Of a DNA stretch of 56,601 nucleotides, positions 16,598 through 26,549 are shown one piece after another (within the stretch, counting starts at the first letter, position 1; every line of letters starts with the position of its first letter). Origin of the DNA: JAFKKF01 sp035651055 (GTDB taxonomy: Bacteria > Pseudomonadota > Alphaproteobacteria > Rhizobiales > Kaistiaceae); the NCBI GenBank assembly GCA_035651055.1, contig DASRGK010000138.1, positions 1 to 56,601 of the forward strand. The letters are read 5' to 3'. The notes beneath the pieces were generated by a model that was not told the origin of the DNA, searched no databases, and was given only the letters and a program-made list of their open reading frames with translations. The position numbers and the translations under genes were made by a program.

Positions 16598-17466
16598 CCC
16601 TCGCCGTCCGCGACGCGCCGGAGATAGCGCGCGTAGTCGGAATTGGCGATCGACTTCGATATCGCCCGCACCGCGTCGGGGCCGATATATCCGAGCTTCA
16701 GCGCGATCTCCTCGAGGCAGGCGACCTTGAGGCCGGTGCGGCGCTCGATCGTGCTGATCAGCGAGGAGGCCTCCATCAGGCTGTCGGGGGTGCCGGCATC
16801 GAGCCAGGCGAAGCCGCGCCCGAGCCTGGTAACGCTGAGCAGGCCGCGCTCGAGATAGGCCTGGTTGATGCTGGTGATTTCGAGTTCGCCGCGCGGCGAG
16901 GGACGGACGCCCCGCGCGATCTCGACGACCTGGCGGTCGTAGAAGTAGAGGCCGGTCACCGCCCAGTTCGACCGCGGCGCGGACGGTTTTTCCACGATCG
17001 ACAGGGCGCGGCCCTCGCCGTCCATCTCGACCACGCCGTAGTCGCGCGGGTCCTTCACCCAATAGGCGAAGATGCGCGCGCCGGGCGGGTTCTGTGCCGA
17101 GCGCTGCAGGAGGTCGATGAGGCCGTGGCCGTAGAAGACGTTGTCGCCGAGCACCAGCGCCGCATCGTCGCCGCCAAGGAATTCCTCGGCGATGAGAAAG
17201 GCCTCGGCGAGGCCGGCGGGACGCGCCTGTTCGCCATAGGCGAGGTGGAGGCCCCATTGCTCGCCGGTGCCGAGGAGCCTCCGGAACTGCGCCGTCTCGC
17301 CCGGCCGGGTGATGACCATGATCTCGCGGATGCCGGCCATGACGAGGACCGACAGCGGATAGAGGATCATCGGCTTGTCGTAGACGAGGAGGAGATGCTT
17401 GTTGACGGCGAGCGTCGCCGGATAGAGGCGCGTGCCCGAGCCGCCGGCAAGAACGATGCCGCGCAT
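16594..17466 (-). CDS. rfbA: Glucose-1-phosphate thymidylyltransferase
   Basis: A 290-residue nucleotidyltransferase that makes dTDP-glucose from dTTP and glucose-1-phosphate. It begins MRGIVLAGGSGTRLYPAT, the GXGTR nucleotide-binding loop, and carries VYDKPMILYPLSVLVMAGI, LVLGDNVFYGHG with the metal aspartate, IVEKP and WLDAGTPDSL. The GSA loop lysine is K26 region. It is first in the rfbACB chain, 70 bases downstream of a good promoter. Products feed surface polysaccharide synthesis. Confidence 0.94.
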   Translation of the reverse strand: MRGIVLAGGSGTRLYPATLAVNKHLLLVYDKPMILYPLSVLVMAGIREIMVITRPGETAQFRRLLGTGEQWGLHLAYGEQARPAGLAEAFLIAEEFLGGDDAALVLGDNVFYGHGLIDLLQRSAQNPPGARIFAYWVKDPRDYGVVEMDGEGRALSIVEKPSAPRSNWAVTGLYFYDRQVVEIARGVRPSPRGELEITSINQAYLERGLLSVTRLGRGFAWLDAGTPDSLMEASSLISTIERRTGLKVACLEEIALKLGYIGPDAVRAISKSIANSDYARYLRRVADGEG

Positions 17467-17535
17467 GCGGATGCTCTAGCCGCGCCGGAAGGGGGCGGAG
17501 GGTGCGGACAGGGGCGCCGGCCAAGCCATTTTGCC

Positions 17536-17565
17536 GTTATATTGAGGGCCACCGGGATGTGGCAA
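17536..17565 (-). promoter_or_regulatory. Candidate sigma70 promoter of rfbACB-gntR-hypE
   Basis: On the minus strand TTGCCA (17565-17560), an 18-base spacer and TATAAC (17541-17536) each match at 5 of 6 positions, giving a leader of about 63 bases. The 337-base gap 17467-17803 holds this promoter and the repeat at 17613-17756; nothing else is evident. Confidence 0.5.
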
Positions 17566-17612
17566 CAAGTCGGCGCGAACTCGCGTCCGTTCTGCGCGCA
17601 CCAACATTAGTC

Positions 17613-17756
17613 CGCTCGTTCCCGCGCACGCGGGAACCCAGCCTGGTTCTGGCAAAGCATGGTTCAGGGGCTCCGGGGGTCATTCCTGCCGGAGTCCGTT
17701 CACATCGCCATGTGCTCTGGCACGGGACTGGGTTCCCGCGTGCGCGGGAACGAGCG
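17613..17756. repeat. REPIN-like element with perfect 29-base inverted ends
   Basis: The 29 bases at 17613-17641 are an exact inverted copy of 17728-17756. Each end is itself a hairpin (GTTCCCGCG-CA-CGCGGGAAC). The 86-base middle is not repeated elsewhere in the window. It belongs with the element at 25717-25837, which shares the CCCGCGCA-GCGGG core. It lies between rfbA and the end of the second importer. Confidence 0.85.
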
Positions 17757-17803
17757 GTGTTGAGGGCGGCTCATCAGCCACGACGCGTGGCAACCTGCCC
17801 GGT

Positions 17804-18763
17804 TCAGCCCTTCACCGCGCCGGCGGTCAGGCCCTGCACGATGTGCCGCTGGGCCAGGAAGAACATCAGGATCGCGGGCAGGATGGTGAGCGTGATGAAG
17901 GCCAGCACCAGGTTCCACTGCGTCATGTACTCGCCCTGGTAATCCATGAGGCCGAGCGGCCACGGGTATTTCCGGGTCGTGTTGAGGACGACGAGCGGGA
18001 GCAGGAAATTGTTCCAGCTGGTCACGAACGCGATGATCGCGACCGTCGACAGGATCGGCCGCGACAGCGGCAGGATGATCGAGAAGAAGATGCGCGGGTA
18101 GCCGGCGCCGTCCATCAGCGCCGACTCGACCAGTTCCAGCGGCAATTGCCGGAAGGCGTTGCGGATGAGGAGCAGGCTGAGGGCGAGGCCGAACGCGACC
18201 TGGGGGAGGACGATCCCCCAGTGCGTGTCGAGGAGGCCGAGGTCGCGGATCTTGATGAAGAGCGGCAGGATCGCCGTCGCGAACGGGAAGGTGAGGCCGA
18301 GCACAAGGTAGTTGAACAGGAACCGGTCGCCGAAGAAGCGCAGATGGGCGAAGGCGAAGGCTGCGGGCGCCGCGACGGCCAGCGTCAGGAAGACGGTGAG
18401 GGCCCCGACCCAGAGCGAATTGATCAGGAACTGCCAGTACTTGTGGTGGGAAATCTCGGTGAGATTGGCGATCCACTGGCTGCTGTCCTGCCACCGGGCG
18501 CTGTCCTGCAGGTCGGTCGGGACGAGGATGTCGGTGTAGTTCGACCACTCCCAGGTCGTCGGCAGGCCGAAGGCGTTGACGCGAAGGTCGCCGAGCGTCT
18601 TGAAGCCACCGAGCACGGTGGCAAGGAGCGGCACGATAACCAGCCCGGCAACCAGGCAAAGCACGAGCATGCGGTAGAGCGCGGCCATCGGATTGCCGCG
18701 CACCGGGCGGCTCTCGTCGGCGAGCGGCGCGGCGTGTTCGAGCGGGGCGGCGATATCAGTCAT
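17804..18763 (-). CDS. Sugar ABC transporter permease (MalG-type)
   Basis: A 319-residue permease with six predicted membrane helices and an EAA loop (LELVESALMDGAGYPRIFFSIILPL). It ends HIVQGLTAGAVKG, as MalG-type permeases do. A large periplasmic loop near residues 55-115 is tryptophan- and aspartate-rich. Its start lies eight bases inside the upstream permease. It is the last gene of the binding protein-permease-permease operon, which has no ATPase of its own. Confidence 0.92.
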   Translation of the reverse strand: MTDIAAPLEHAAPLADESRPVRGNPMAALYRMLVLCLVAGLVIVPLLATVLGGFKTLGDLRVNAFGLPTTWEWSNYTDILVPTDLQDSARWQDSSQWIANLTEISHHKYWQFLINSLWVGALTVFLTLAVAAPAAFAFAHLRFFGDRFLFNYLVLGLTFPFATAILPLFIKIRDLGLLDTHWGIVLPQVAFGLALSLLLIRNAFRQLPLELVESALMDGAGYPRIFFSIILPLSRPILSTVAIIAFVTSWNNFLLPLVVLNTTRKYPWPLGLMDYQGEYMTQWNLVLAFITLTILPAILMFFLAQRHIVQGLTAGAVKG

Positions 18764-19661
18764 TGCGCATGAACAACCGCTTGTAGCCGAAGGCGATGAC
18801 GACGCAGAGGATGAAGATGACGATGCCGACCGCCGAGCCGAAGCCGACGCGCATGCGGGTCACCCCGAAAATGTAGAGGAACGAGACGATGCTGTGGGTG
18901 GTGTTGAGCGGGCCGCCGTCGAAGGTGAGCGCGCGGATGACGTCGAAGACCTGGAGCGAGCCGACCAGCGAGAAGAAGACCGACAGGCGGATCATCGGCG
19001 CGATGCCGGGGAGGGTGACGAAGCGGAAGCGCTGCCAGGCATTGGCGCCGTCGATGGCGGCCGCCTCGTAGAGCGCCTTGTCGATGTTCTGCATGCCGGC
19101 GATGTAGAGCATCATGTGGAAGCCGAAATACTTCCAGACGATGACGATGAGCACCGCGGCGAAGGCGAACTGCTTGTTGGCGAGCAGGTAGATCGGCCCG
19201 GTGCCGATCGCGCTCGAGAGCTGCGAGACGATGCCGTAATCGCCGTCGAACATGTAGCGCCAGATGAGGCCGGCGGCGACGTCGGCGAGGATGTAGGGCA
19301 GGAAGAAGATCATCCGGAACGTCACCGCGCCGAAGCGGCGGTCGGCGACCAGCACCGCCATCGCCAGGGCTAGCGGCAGCTGGATGAGGAGTGAAACGGC
19401 GATGATCAGCCCGTTATTGACGAGCGCGCGGGTGAAGACCTTGTTTGCGAAGAGCTGCGAGAAATTGTCGAGGCCGATGAACTTGTCCGGCCAGCCGAGC
19501 CCGTTCCAGTTGAAGAAGGCGTACCAGCCGGCTTCCGCGATCGGCAGGATGATGAAGACGGTGAAAAGGACGAGAGCCGGCGGCAGGAAGATGATGACGG
19601 TGGTGAGGCCGCCGCGGGTATAGGTGCTCTTGGCGCGTGCGAAGCTCTCGGCCAGGGCCAT
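18756..19661 (-). CDS. Sugar ABC transporter permease (MalF/UgpA-type)
   Basis: A 301-residue permease with six predicted membrane helices and the EAA loop KALYEAAAIDGANAWQRFRFVTLPGI. It pairs with the downstream MalG-type protein. It lies 84 bases downstream of the binding-protein gene, a gap that contains a strong hairpin. Sequence resembles the UgpA/LacF group of CUT1 importers; substrate inferred to be a glycoside or oligosaccharide because of the divergent GH3 gene. Confidence 0.92.
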   Translation of the reverse strand: MALAESFARAKSTYTRGGLTTVIIFLPPALVLFTVFIILPIAEAGWYAFFNWNGLGWPDKFIGLDNFSQLFANKVFTRALVNNGLIIAVSLLIQLPLALAMAVLVADRRFGAVTFRMIFFLPYILADVAAGLIWRYMFDGDYGIVSQLSSAIGTGPIYLLANKQFAFAAVLIVIVWKYFGFHMMLYIAGMQNIDKALYEAAAIDGANAWQRFRFVTLPGIAPMIRLSVFFSLVGSLQVFDVIRALTFDGGPLNTTHSIVSFLYIFGVTRMRVGFGSAVGIVIFILCVVIAFGYKRLFMRND

Positions 19662-19699
19662 ACCGCTCTCGCTCGTGACGAACGGTCTATCGAAGCATG

Positions 19700-19730
19700 C
19701 CCGGACCCCGGCGGAAAGCCGGGGCCCGGG
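19700..19730 (-). other. Strong intercistronic hairpin after the binding-protein gene
   Basis: A 13-position stem with 12 pairs (19700-19712 with 19718-19730) and a five-base loop lies between the binding-protein stop and the first permease. No T-run follows on the minus strand. Such stems commonly protect the abundant binding-protein message or reduce read-through. Confidence 0.6.
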
Positions 19731-19745
19731 GGATTGTGCGGAGCG

Positions 19746-20993
19746 CTAGCGGGTGTCCCAGGCTTCCTGGATCGCCGCGGCGGCATCTTCCGGCGTCGAT
19801 TCGCCGGCGGCGATTGCCACCGACTGGTCGTTGACGACGCGGCCGACCGCCGGGCCGAGGTCCTGGTCGAAGAAGTTCTGGTGCCAGGTCGAGTTGGCGA
19901 CGCGGCCGGCGATTTCCTTGATCGTCGGGTTGGTGATGAACACGTCGGTGCCCTTCACCGCCGGGATGTAGCCGCCGGTCGAGGCGGCTTCCTTCTGCGC
20001 GTCGACGGTCTCAAGGTACTTGAGGAAGTCGATCGCTTCCGGCGGCGCTCCCTTGGTGACGAGGAAGCCCTGCACGCCGCCGAGCGTATCGGTGACCTTG
20101 CCCTTGCCGCCGGGAACCGTCGGGAAGGGGGCGAAGCCGATCTTCTCCATCGGCAGGCCCTTGCCGTCGGCCGCGTTCTCGCGCTGCGTGTTGAGCACCC
20201 AGTCGCCCATCAGGTCCATCGCGCCCTTGCCGTCGCCGAACATGCCGCCCGACGCCGGGAAGAGGGTGGAGAGGTAGCCCTCCTGGAAGGGCTGGAGGTC
20301 GGCCAGTTCCTTCAGCTTCTTGCCGGCCTCGACGAAGACCGGGTTCTTGAAGCCGCCATCCTTGCCGGCCTCGGCATTGGTGAGCACGTCCGAGCCGCCG
20401 AGGCGCATGACGAGGTAGGACCAGAAGAAGTGCATCGGCCACTTCTCGCCGCCGCCCATGATCAGCGGCGTGATGCCGGCGGCCTTGATCTTCTTCACCG
20501 CGGCGAGGAAGCTGTCCCAGTCGCCCATCGAATTGGGATCGACGCCCGCCTTGGCCATCAGGTCCTTGTTGTAGAAGAGGCCGACGCCGCTGAGCTGGAT
20601 CGGCACGCCGTAGAGCTTGCCGTCGACGGTGTAGGCGCTGAGGCCGCCCTCCGACACGGTCTTGGCGAAATCGTCGCGCGCCGCGCTGATGTCCTGGATG
20701 TAGCCGGCGTCGATCTGCGCCTTCATGACGCCGCCCGCCCAGCTGTAGATGATGTCGGGCTTCTGGTCCGACTGGAGGAGCGTCGGCAGCTTGGCCTTGT
20801 AGGCCTCGTTCTCGAGATACTCGACGACGACCTTCACGCCCGGGTGGGACTTGTTGTAGGCGTCGGCAACCTTCGACCAGAGCGTCTGGCCGACAACGCT
20901 GACATGCAGCATGTGGATGGTGGTTTCGGCCGCGGCGGTGCCGTAGCCGAAGGCCAGCGCCAGGGCGGCGCCGGCGAGCAACTTCAGTCTCAT
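19746..20993 (-). CDS. Sugar ABC transporter substrate-binding protein
   Basis: A 415-residue family 1 solute-binding protein. The signal peptide MRLKLLAGAALALAFGYGTAAA is followed by ETTIHMLHVSVVGQTLWSKV. Family blocks include GVKVVVEYLEN, PDIIYSWAGGVM, VGLFYNKDLMAKAGVDP and GAMDLMGDWVL. It is first in the minus operon, transcribed from a promoter whose start region carries a palindrome likely to bind the divergent ROK regulator. Confidence 0.93.
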   Translation of the reverse strand: MRLKLLAGAALALAFGYGTAAAETTIHMLHVSVVGQTLWSKVADAYNKSHPGVKVVVEYLENEAYKAKLPTLLQSDQKPDIIYSWAGGVMKAQIDAGYIQDISAARDDFAKTVSEGGLSAYTVDGKLYGVPIQLSGVGLFYNKDLMAKAGVDPNSMGDWDSFLAAVKKIKAAGITPLIMGGGEKWPMHFFWSYLVMRLGGSDVLTNAEAGKDGGFKNPVFVEAGKKLKELADLQPFQEGYLSTLFPASGGMFGDGKGAMDLMGDWVLNTQRENAADGKGLPMEKIGFAPFPTVPGGKGKVTDTLGGVQGFLVTKGAPPEAIDFLKYLETVDAQKEAASTGGYIPAVKGTDVFITNPTIKEIAGRVANSTWHQNFFDQDLGPAVGRVVNDQSVAIAAGESTPEDAAAAIQEAWDTR

Positions 20994-21047
20994 CTTGGGC
21001 TCTCCCTTTAGTGAACCGAAAGGACCGGTCTCGCTGCCGGCTTGTTA

Positions 21048-21098
21048 TTATTTCGAGATGCGAATTAAATGATTTCGCCGATGACCTGCGCATGTCAA
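21048..21098 (-). promoter_or_regulatory. Promoter of the second importer with candidate ROK operator
   Basis: Minus-strand TTGACA (21098-21093) is a perfect -35, followed after 18 bases by AATCAT (21074-21069, 4 of 6). Over the predicted start lies the imperfect palindrome TTATTTCG-AGATG-CGAATTAA (21048-21068; 7 of 8 arm positions pair). Placement at the start of transcription suits repression by the adjacent ROK protein. Confidence 0.5.
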
Positions 21099-21221
21099 GC
21101 GATATGCTGAAATCGTTGGAGTTCGGCGGGATAACGGTCGTCGCAGCGGCCGAATCCACGGCAATCGCGCTAAGTCCGCGATGACGATGACATTTGCAGT
21201 ACGGTACTCGGAGCCAGGCTG

Positions 21222-22379
21222 ATGAAGACCGCCGACCCGGAATTGATGCGGGCGATCAACCGCTTCCACGTGATGGACGCGATCCGCCGCTTCGGGCCGA
21301 TCTCGCGGGTCGAGATCGCCGACCGCACCGACCTCAGCCCGACGACGGTCTCTGCGATCACGGCGCTCCTCATCGACGACAAGCTGATCGTGCCGAAATC
21401 GACCGGGGCTTTGCGCGACGCGGCGCGCGGCCGGCCGCGCGTGATGCTCGAAATGAACCCCGAGGCGGCTTACGTGACCGGCGTCAAGCTGGCGCCGTCG
21501 CGGATGACGATCGTCACGACCAATTTCCGCGCCGACATCCTCCATTCGGTGTCGCTGCCGACCCGGCTCGAAGGCAAGTCGGCGAGCGCGATCGCCGCGA
21601 TCATCGAGGACGGCGTGCGCCGCTCGGTGCGGGCCGCCGGCCTCGGCATGGACGACATCAACGGCGTCTGCGTCGGCATTCCCGGCGTGGTCGAGCGCGC
21701 CGCTGGCCGCTGCCGGCAGTCGCCCATCTTCCGCGAGCGCGACGTGCCGCTCGGCGAGGAACTGTCGCGCCGGCTGGGCGTGCCGGTGACGCTCGACTCT
21801 GACGTGAACCTCGTCACCCTCGCCGAGCACTGGTTCGGCCACGGCCGTGGGCTCGACGACTTCCTCGTCGTCAGCATCGAACACAGCCTCGGCCTCGGCA
21901 TCATGCATAACGGGGAATTGTTCCGCGGCGCCAACGGCCTAAGTCCCGACCTCGGCGACATTCTCGTCCGCCCGCCCTCGCCCGACCACAACACGCCCGA
22001 CCGGCTCGCCATGGTCGTCACCGACGACGGGCTGACGCGCCGAAACGGCAACGGCTATGGCGGCGCCGACCCCGGCGCCTACGCGGCCGCCGCGGCCTCG
22101 CTCGGCATGGCGATCGCCAACCTGATCACCCTCTTCGCGCCGCCGAAGGTCATCCTTGCCGGCGGCGCGCTGGCGGCGGGCGAGAATCTCCTGCAGCCGC
22201 TCCGCGCCGCGGTCGAGGAGTTCACCCCGCCCAGTCTCGCCGACGTCTCGGAGATCATCGTCGACCAGTCCGGGGACGAGACCTGGGCGCGCGGCGGCGC
22301 GGTGATGACGCTCCGCGAACTCTACGGGGCGCCGTGGAATTCGACCGGCCCGGCGGCCCACAGACAGGCATCCCGATGA
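21222..22379 (+). CDS. ROK-family transcriptional repressor
   Basis: 385 residues: an N-terminal MarR-like winged helix (about 10-75, FGPISRVEIADRTDLSPTTVSAITALL) and a ROK sugar-kinase fold. The kinase parts are degenerate: the segment GANGLSPDLGDI replaces the usual GxAGEIGH, and the CXCGXXGC zinc motif that should follow is missing. It therefore looks like a pure regulator that senses a sugar. It is divergent from the binding-protein operon and its stop overlaps the GH3 start (ATGA), so it probably controls both directions. Confidence 0.9.
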   Translation: MKTADPELMRAINRFHVMDAIRRFGPISRVEIADRTDLSPTTVSAITALLIDDKLIVPKSTGALRDAARGRPRVMLEMNPEAAYVTGVKLAPSRMTIVTTNFRADILHSVSLPTRLEGKSASAIAAIIEDGVRRSVRAAGLGMDDINGVCVGIPGVVERAAGRCRQSPIFRERDVPLGEELSRRLGVPVTLDSDVNLVTLAEHWFGHGRGLDDFLVVSIEHSLGLGIMHNGELFRGANGLSPDLGDILVRPPSPDHNTPDRLAMVVTDDGLTRRNGNGYGGADPGAYAAAAASLGMAIANLITLFAPPKVILAGGALAAGENLLQPLRAAVEEFTPPSLADVSEIIVDQSGDETWARGGAVMTLRELYGAPWNSTGPAAHRQASR

Positions 22380-24562
22380 CCCCCACCGACCCACCCGCCG
22401 ATCCCGCCGACGCCGGCTTTGCCGGCCTGGAATCGCCCTTGCCGCTGAGCCCCGCCGCCATCGACGCCAGGGCGCGGGCGCTCCTTGCGGAACTGTCGTT
22501 CGAGGAGAAACTCGGGCTGATGGACGGCGACGCGCCCTTCTGGGCCGGGCTGACCGCCATGGCGTCGCCGCGCGGCTATTCGAGCCAGGTCTGGGTCGCC
22601 GGCGCGGTTCCGCGCCTCGGCATTCCCGGCATCCGCTTCAGCGACGGACCGCGCGGCATCGTGCTCGAGGGCGCGACCACCTTCCCGGTCACCATGGCGC
22701 GCGGCGCGACCTTCGATACCGAACTCGAGGAGCGCGTCGGCGACGTGATCGGGCGCGAATTGCGGGCGCATGGCGGCAATTTCTTCGGCGGCGTGTGCAT
22801 CAACCTGCTCCGCCATCCCGCCTGGGGGCGGGCACAGGAAACCTACGGCGAGGACTCCTTTCATCTGGGCATGATGGGCGCGGCCCTGGCGAGGGGCGTC
22901 CAGCGCCACGCCATGGCCTGCGTGAAGCACTTCGCGCTCAACTCGATGGAGAATGCGCGCCAGTCGCTCGACGTAAAAGCCGATGCGCGAACGCTCCACG
23001 AGGTCTACCTGCCGCATTTCAGGCGGGTCGTGGATGCCGGCGTCGCCGCGGTGATGACCTCCTACAACAGCGTCAACGGCGAATGGGCCGGACAGAACAA
23101 GGCGCTGATCCAGGACATCCTCAAGGACATGTGGGGGTTCGGCGGCTTCGTCATTGCCGACTTCATCAACGGCATGCGCGACGCCAGGAAGGCGGTGCTC
23201 GCCGGACAGGACGTCGAGATGCCCTTCCAGCTTCTCTACCACCGCGACCTCAAAGGCCTGGTCGAGCGCGGCGAAGTCGCGATGGCGCGGATCGACGATG
23301 CGTGCCTGCGCATCCTCCGCCAGGAAGTACGGCTGGCGGCGGGTGGCGACCCGAACGGCTACCCGCGCGCGGCGATCGGCGCCGAGGCGCACCGGACGGT
23401 GGCGCGCGAAGCGGCCGAGAAGAGCATCGTCCTCCTCAAGAACGAGGGGGGCGTCCTGCCGCTCAAGGGAAGCGAGCGCATCCTCGTCGTCGGCAGGCTT
23501 GCGGCGATTGCGAATACCGGCGACGGCGGATCGAGCAACACGCGGCCCGCCTATGTCGTGACGCCGCTCGACGGGATGCGCGCCGCGTTCCGGAACGTCG
23601 ACTACGACGACGGCAGCGACCCGGCTGCGGCGGCCCGGCGGGCGAAGGACGCCGACGTGGTCGTGGTCGTCGCCGGCTACACCCATGCCGACGAGGGCGA
23701 GTTCATCCCGCCCGACCAGCTGGCCCCGTTTGCCCACAACTTCCCGAAGCCTGCCAATCCGGAGGAGCAGGCGACCGCCGACAAGGTCCTCACCGTCATG
23801 GGCGGGGCGGACGCCTTCTCGCCGGGCGGCGACCGGCTCCGCCTGACGCTGACGCCGGCGGACGAGTCGCTGATCCGGGCGGTCGCCGCGGCCAACCGGC
23901 GGACGGTGGTCGCGATCATGGCCGGGAGCGCCGTGATCACCGAGGCCTGGCGGCACGAAGTGCCGGGGATCCTGGTCCTCTGGTACCCGGGCATGGAGGG
24001 CGGCAACGCGCTCGCCGGCATCCTCTCCGGCAAGGTCAATCCGAGCGGGCGCCTGCCCTGCATCTTCCCGGCGAACGATGCGCAGCTCCCCTTCTTCGAC
24101 CGCGACGCCACCGAGATCACCTACGACCTCTGGCACGGCTACCGGAAGCTCGAACGCGACGGCAACCGGGCGGCGTTCCCGTTCGGCTTCGGCCTCAGCT
24201 ACACGGACTTCGCCTACGCCAACCTCAGGCTGGCGAAGAAGGTGCTGGGCGCCGGGGACGTGCTTGCCGCCAAGGTCGACGTGACCAATATCGGCAAGGT
24301 CCCGGGCGCCGAGGTCGTGCAGCTCTACGTCGGAGCGCGCGGCTCGGCGGTCGAGCGGGCGCCGCGCGAACTGAAGGCGTTCGCGCGCATCGAACTGGCG
24401 CCGGGCGAGACACGGACCGTGCGCCTCCTCGTCCCGGTACCGGAACTGGCATGGTTCGACGAAGGGCGCGGCTGGGTGGTGGAGCCGATCGAATATGAGG
24501 CGATCGCCGGGCGGCATGCCGCCGACGACGCGGCGCTCCGCGTCAAGTTTCGCGTCGCTTGA
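22376..24562 (+). CDS. GH3 beta-glycosidase (probable beta-glucosidase)
   Basis: A 728-residue family 3 glycoside hydrolase. Order: TIM-barrel domain (about 20-320), alpha/beta sandwich (about 330-560), C-terminal Fn3-like domain (about 625-720, with LKAFARIELAPGETRTVRL). The predicted nucleophile is D262 in GFVIADFING, where relatives have SDW. KHFALNSME and SYNSVNGEWAGQN are family blocks. No signal peptide, so it acts in the cytoplasm on imported glycosides. The start at 22376 overlaps the ROK stop. An extension to 22334 is rejected because it lies in the ROK coding end. Confidence 0.92.
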   Translation: MTPTDPPADPADAGFAGLESPLPLSPAAIDARARALLAELSFEEKLGLMDGDAPFWAGLTAMASPRGYSSQVWVAGAVPRLGIPGIRFSDGPRGIVLEGATTFPVTMARGATFDTELEERVGDVIGRELRAHGGNFFGGVCINLLRHPAWGRAQETYGEDSFHLGMMGAALARGVQRHAMACVKHFALNSMENARQSLDVKADARTLHEVYLPHFRRVVDAGVAAVMTSYNSVNGEWAGQNKALIQDILKDMWGFGGFVIADFINGMRDARKAVLAGQDVEMPFQLLYHRDLKGLVERGEVAMARIDDACLRILRQEVRLAAGGDPNGYPRAAIGAEAHRTVAREAAEKSIVLLKNEGGVLPLKGSERILVVGRLAAIANTGDGGSSNTRPAYVVTPLDGMRAAFRNVDYDDGSDPAAAARRAKDADVVVVVAGYTHADEGEFIPPDQLAPFAHNFPKPANPEEQATADKVLTVMGGADAFSPGGDRLRLTLTPADESLIRAVAAANRRTVVAIMAGSAVITEAWRHEVPGILVLWYPGMEGGNALAGILSGKVNPSGRLPCIFPANDAQLPFFDRDATEITYDLWHGYRKLERDGNRAAFPFGFGLSYTDFAYANLRLAKKVLGAGDVLAAKVDVTNIGKVPGAEVVQLYVGARGSAVERAPRELKAFARIELAPGETRTVRLLVPVPELAWFDEGRGWVVEPIEYEAIAGRHAADDAALRVKFRVA

Positions 24563-24597
24563 GGGAAGACAAGAAAAAAAGGGAGGAGAAGCCGGAA

Positions 24598-25695
<1,098 letters not shown>

Positions 25696-25716
25696 GCGTG
25701 TGATGAGGGCACTCGT

Positions 25717-25837
25717 CCGTCATCCCCGCGCAGGCGGGGAACCAGTAAACGAGACGCTGGGCGCACATGCGCGCCCGGCCAAACGCATCTCCTGCGCGCT
25801 CGCGGATAGTGGGTCCCCGCCTGCGCGGGGATGACGG
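25717..25837. repeat. REPIN-like element, second copy of the CCCGCGCA family
   Basis: The 28-base ends 25717-25744 and 25810-25837 are inverted copies with one mismatch. Each contains the hairpin core CCCCGC-GCAGGCGGGG. It shares form and core with the element at 17613-17756. It lies between the Gfo/Idh and ThuA-like genes, 21 bases after the former's stop, so the operon may be interrupted or attenuated here. Confidence 0.82.
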
Positions 25838-25902
25838 TCGGGATTGGACGGGCGCTTGCGATCATTCCGTCGGCAAGCGTTTTCAAGAACAGGGAAACGG
25901 AA

Positions 25903-26544
25903 ATGCGCGAAGCACTGATCGTCTGGGGCGGCTGGAGCGGACACGAGCCGGAGAAGGGCGCCAACATCATCCGCGGCTGGCTCGAGGAGGAGGGCTTCAA
26001 GGTCTATGTCGAGAACACCACCGAGGCCTTCGCCGATCCCGCCATCGCCGAGATGAGCCTGATCGTCCCGATCTACACGATGTCGAAGATCGAGAAGGAG
26101 GAACTGTCGAACCTGAGCAAGGCGGTGCAGGGCGGAGTCGGCCTCGGCGGCTACCATGGCGGCATGTGCGACGCCTTCCGCGAGGCGGTCGAGTACCAGT
26201 TCATGACCGGCGGCCAGTGGGTCGCCCATCCCGGCAACATCATCGACTACAAGGTCAACGTCACCCGGCCGGACGACCCGGTGATGGCCGGGATCAAGGA
26301 TTTCCCGTACCGCTCCGAGCAGTACTACATGCACGTCGACCCCTCGAACGAGGTGCTGGCGACGACGACCTTCAGCGGCGAATACGCGCCGTGGATCGAG
26401 GGGGTGGTGATGCCGGTCGTGTGGAAGCGGCGTCACGGCGCCGGCCGCGTGTTCTATTCATCGCTCGGCCACGTCGCCAAGGAATTCGAGGTGCCGGAAA
26501 TGGCGACGATCCTCCGCCGCGGACTGCTCTGGGCGGCGCGGTAA
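25903..26544 (+). CDS. ThuA-like domain protein (glutamine-amidotransferase fold)
   Basis: A 213-residue ThuA-domain protein: EALIVWGGWSGHEPEKGANIIRGWL, GVGLGGYHGGMCDAF in the position of the amidotransferase nucleophile elbow but with no catalytic cysteine there, and MPVVWKRRHGAGRVFYSSLGH. ThuA works with the ThuB dehydrogenase in trehalose/maltitol use in rhizobia, where 3-keto-disaccharides are involved. ATG at 25903 with AGGGA upstream. It ends five bases before the convergent HerA-like gene. Confidence 0.9.
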   Translation: MREALIVWGGWSGHEPEKGANIIRGWLEEEGFKVYVENTTEAFADPAIAEMSLIVPIYTMSKIEKEELSNLSKAVQGGVGLGGYHGGMCDAFREAVEYQFMTGGQWVAHPGNIIDYKVNVTRPDDPVMAGIKDFPYRSEQYYMHVDPSNEVLATTTFSGEYAPWIEGVVMPVVWKRRHGAGRVFYSSLGHVAKEFEVPEMATILRRGLLWAAR

Positions 26545-26549
26545 TCCAG

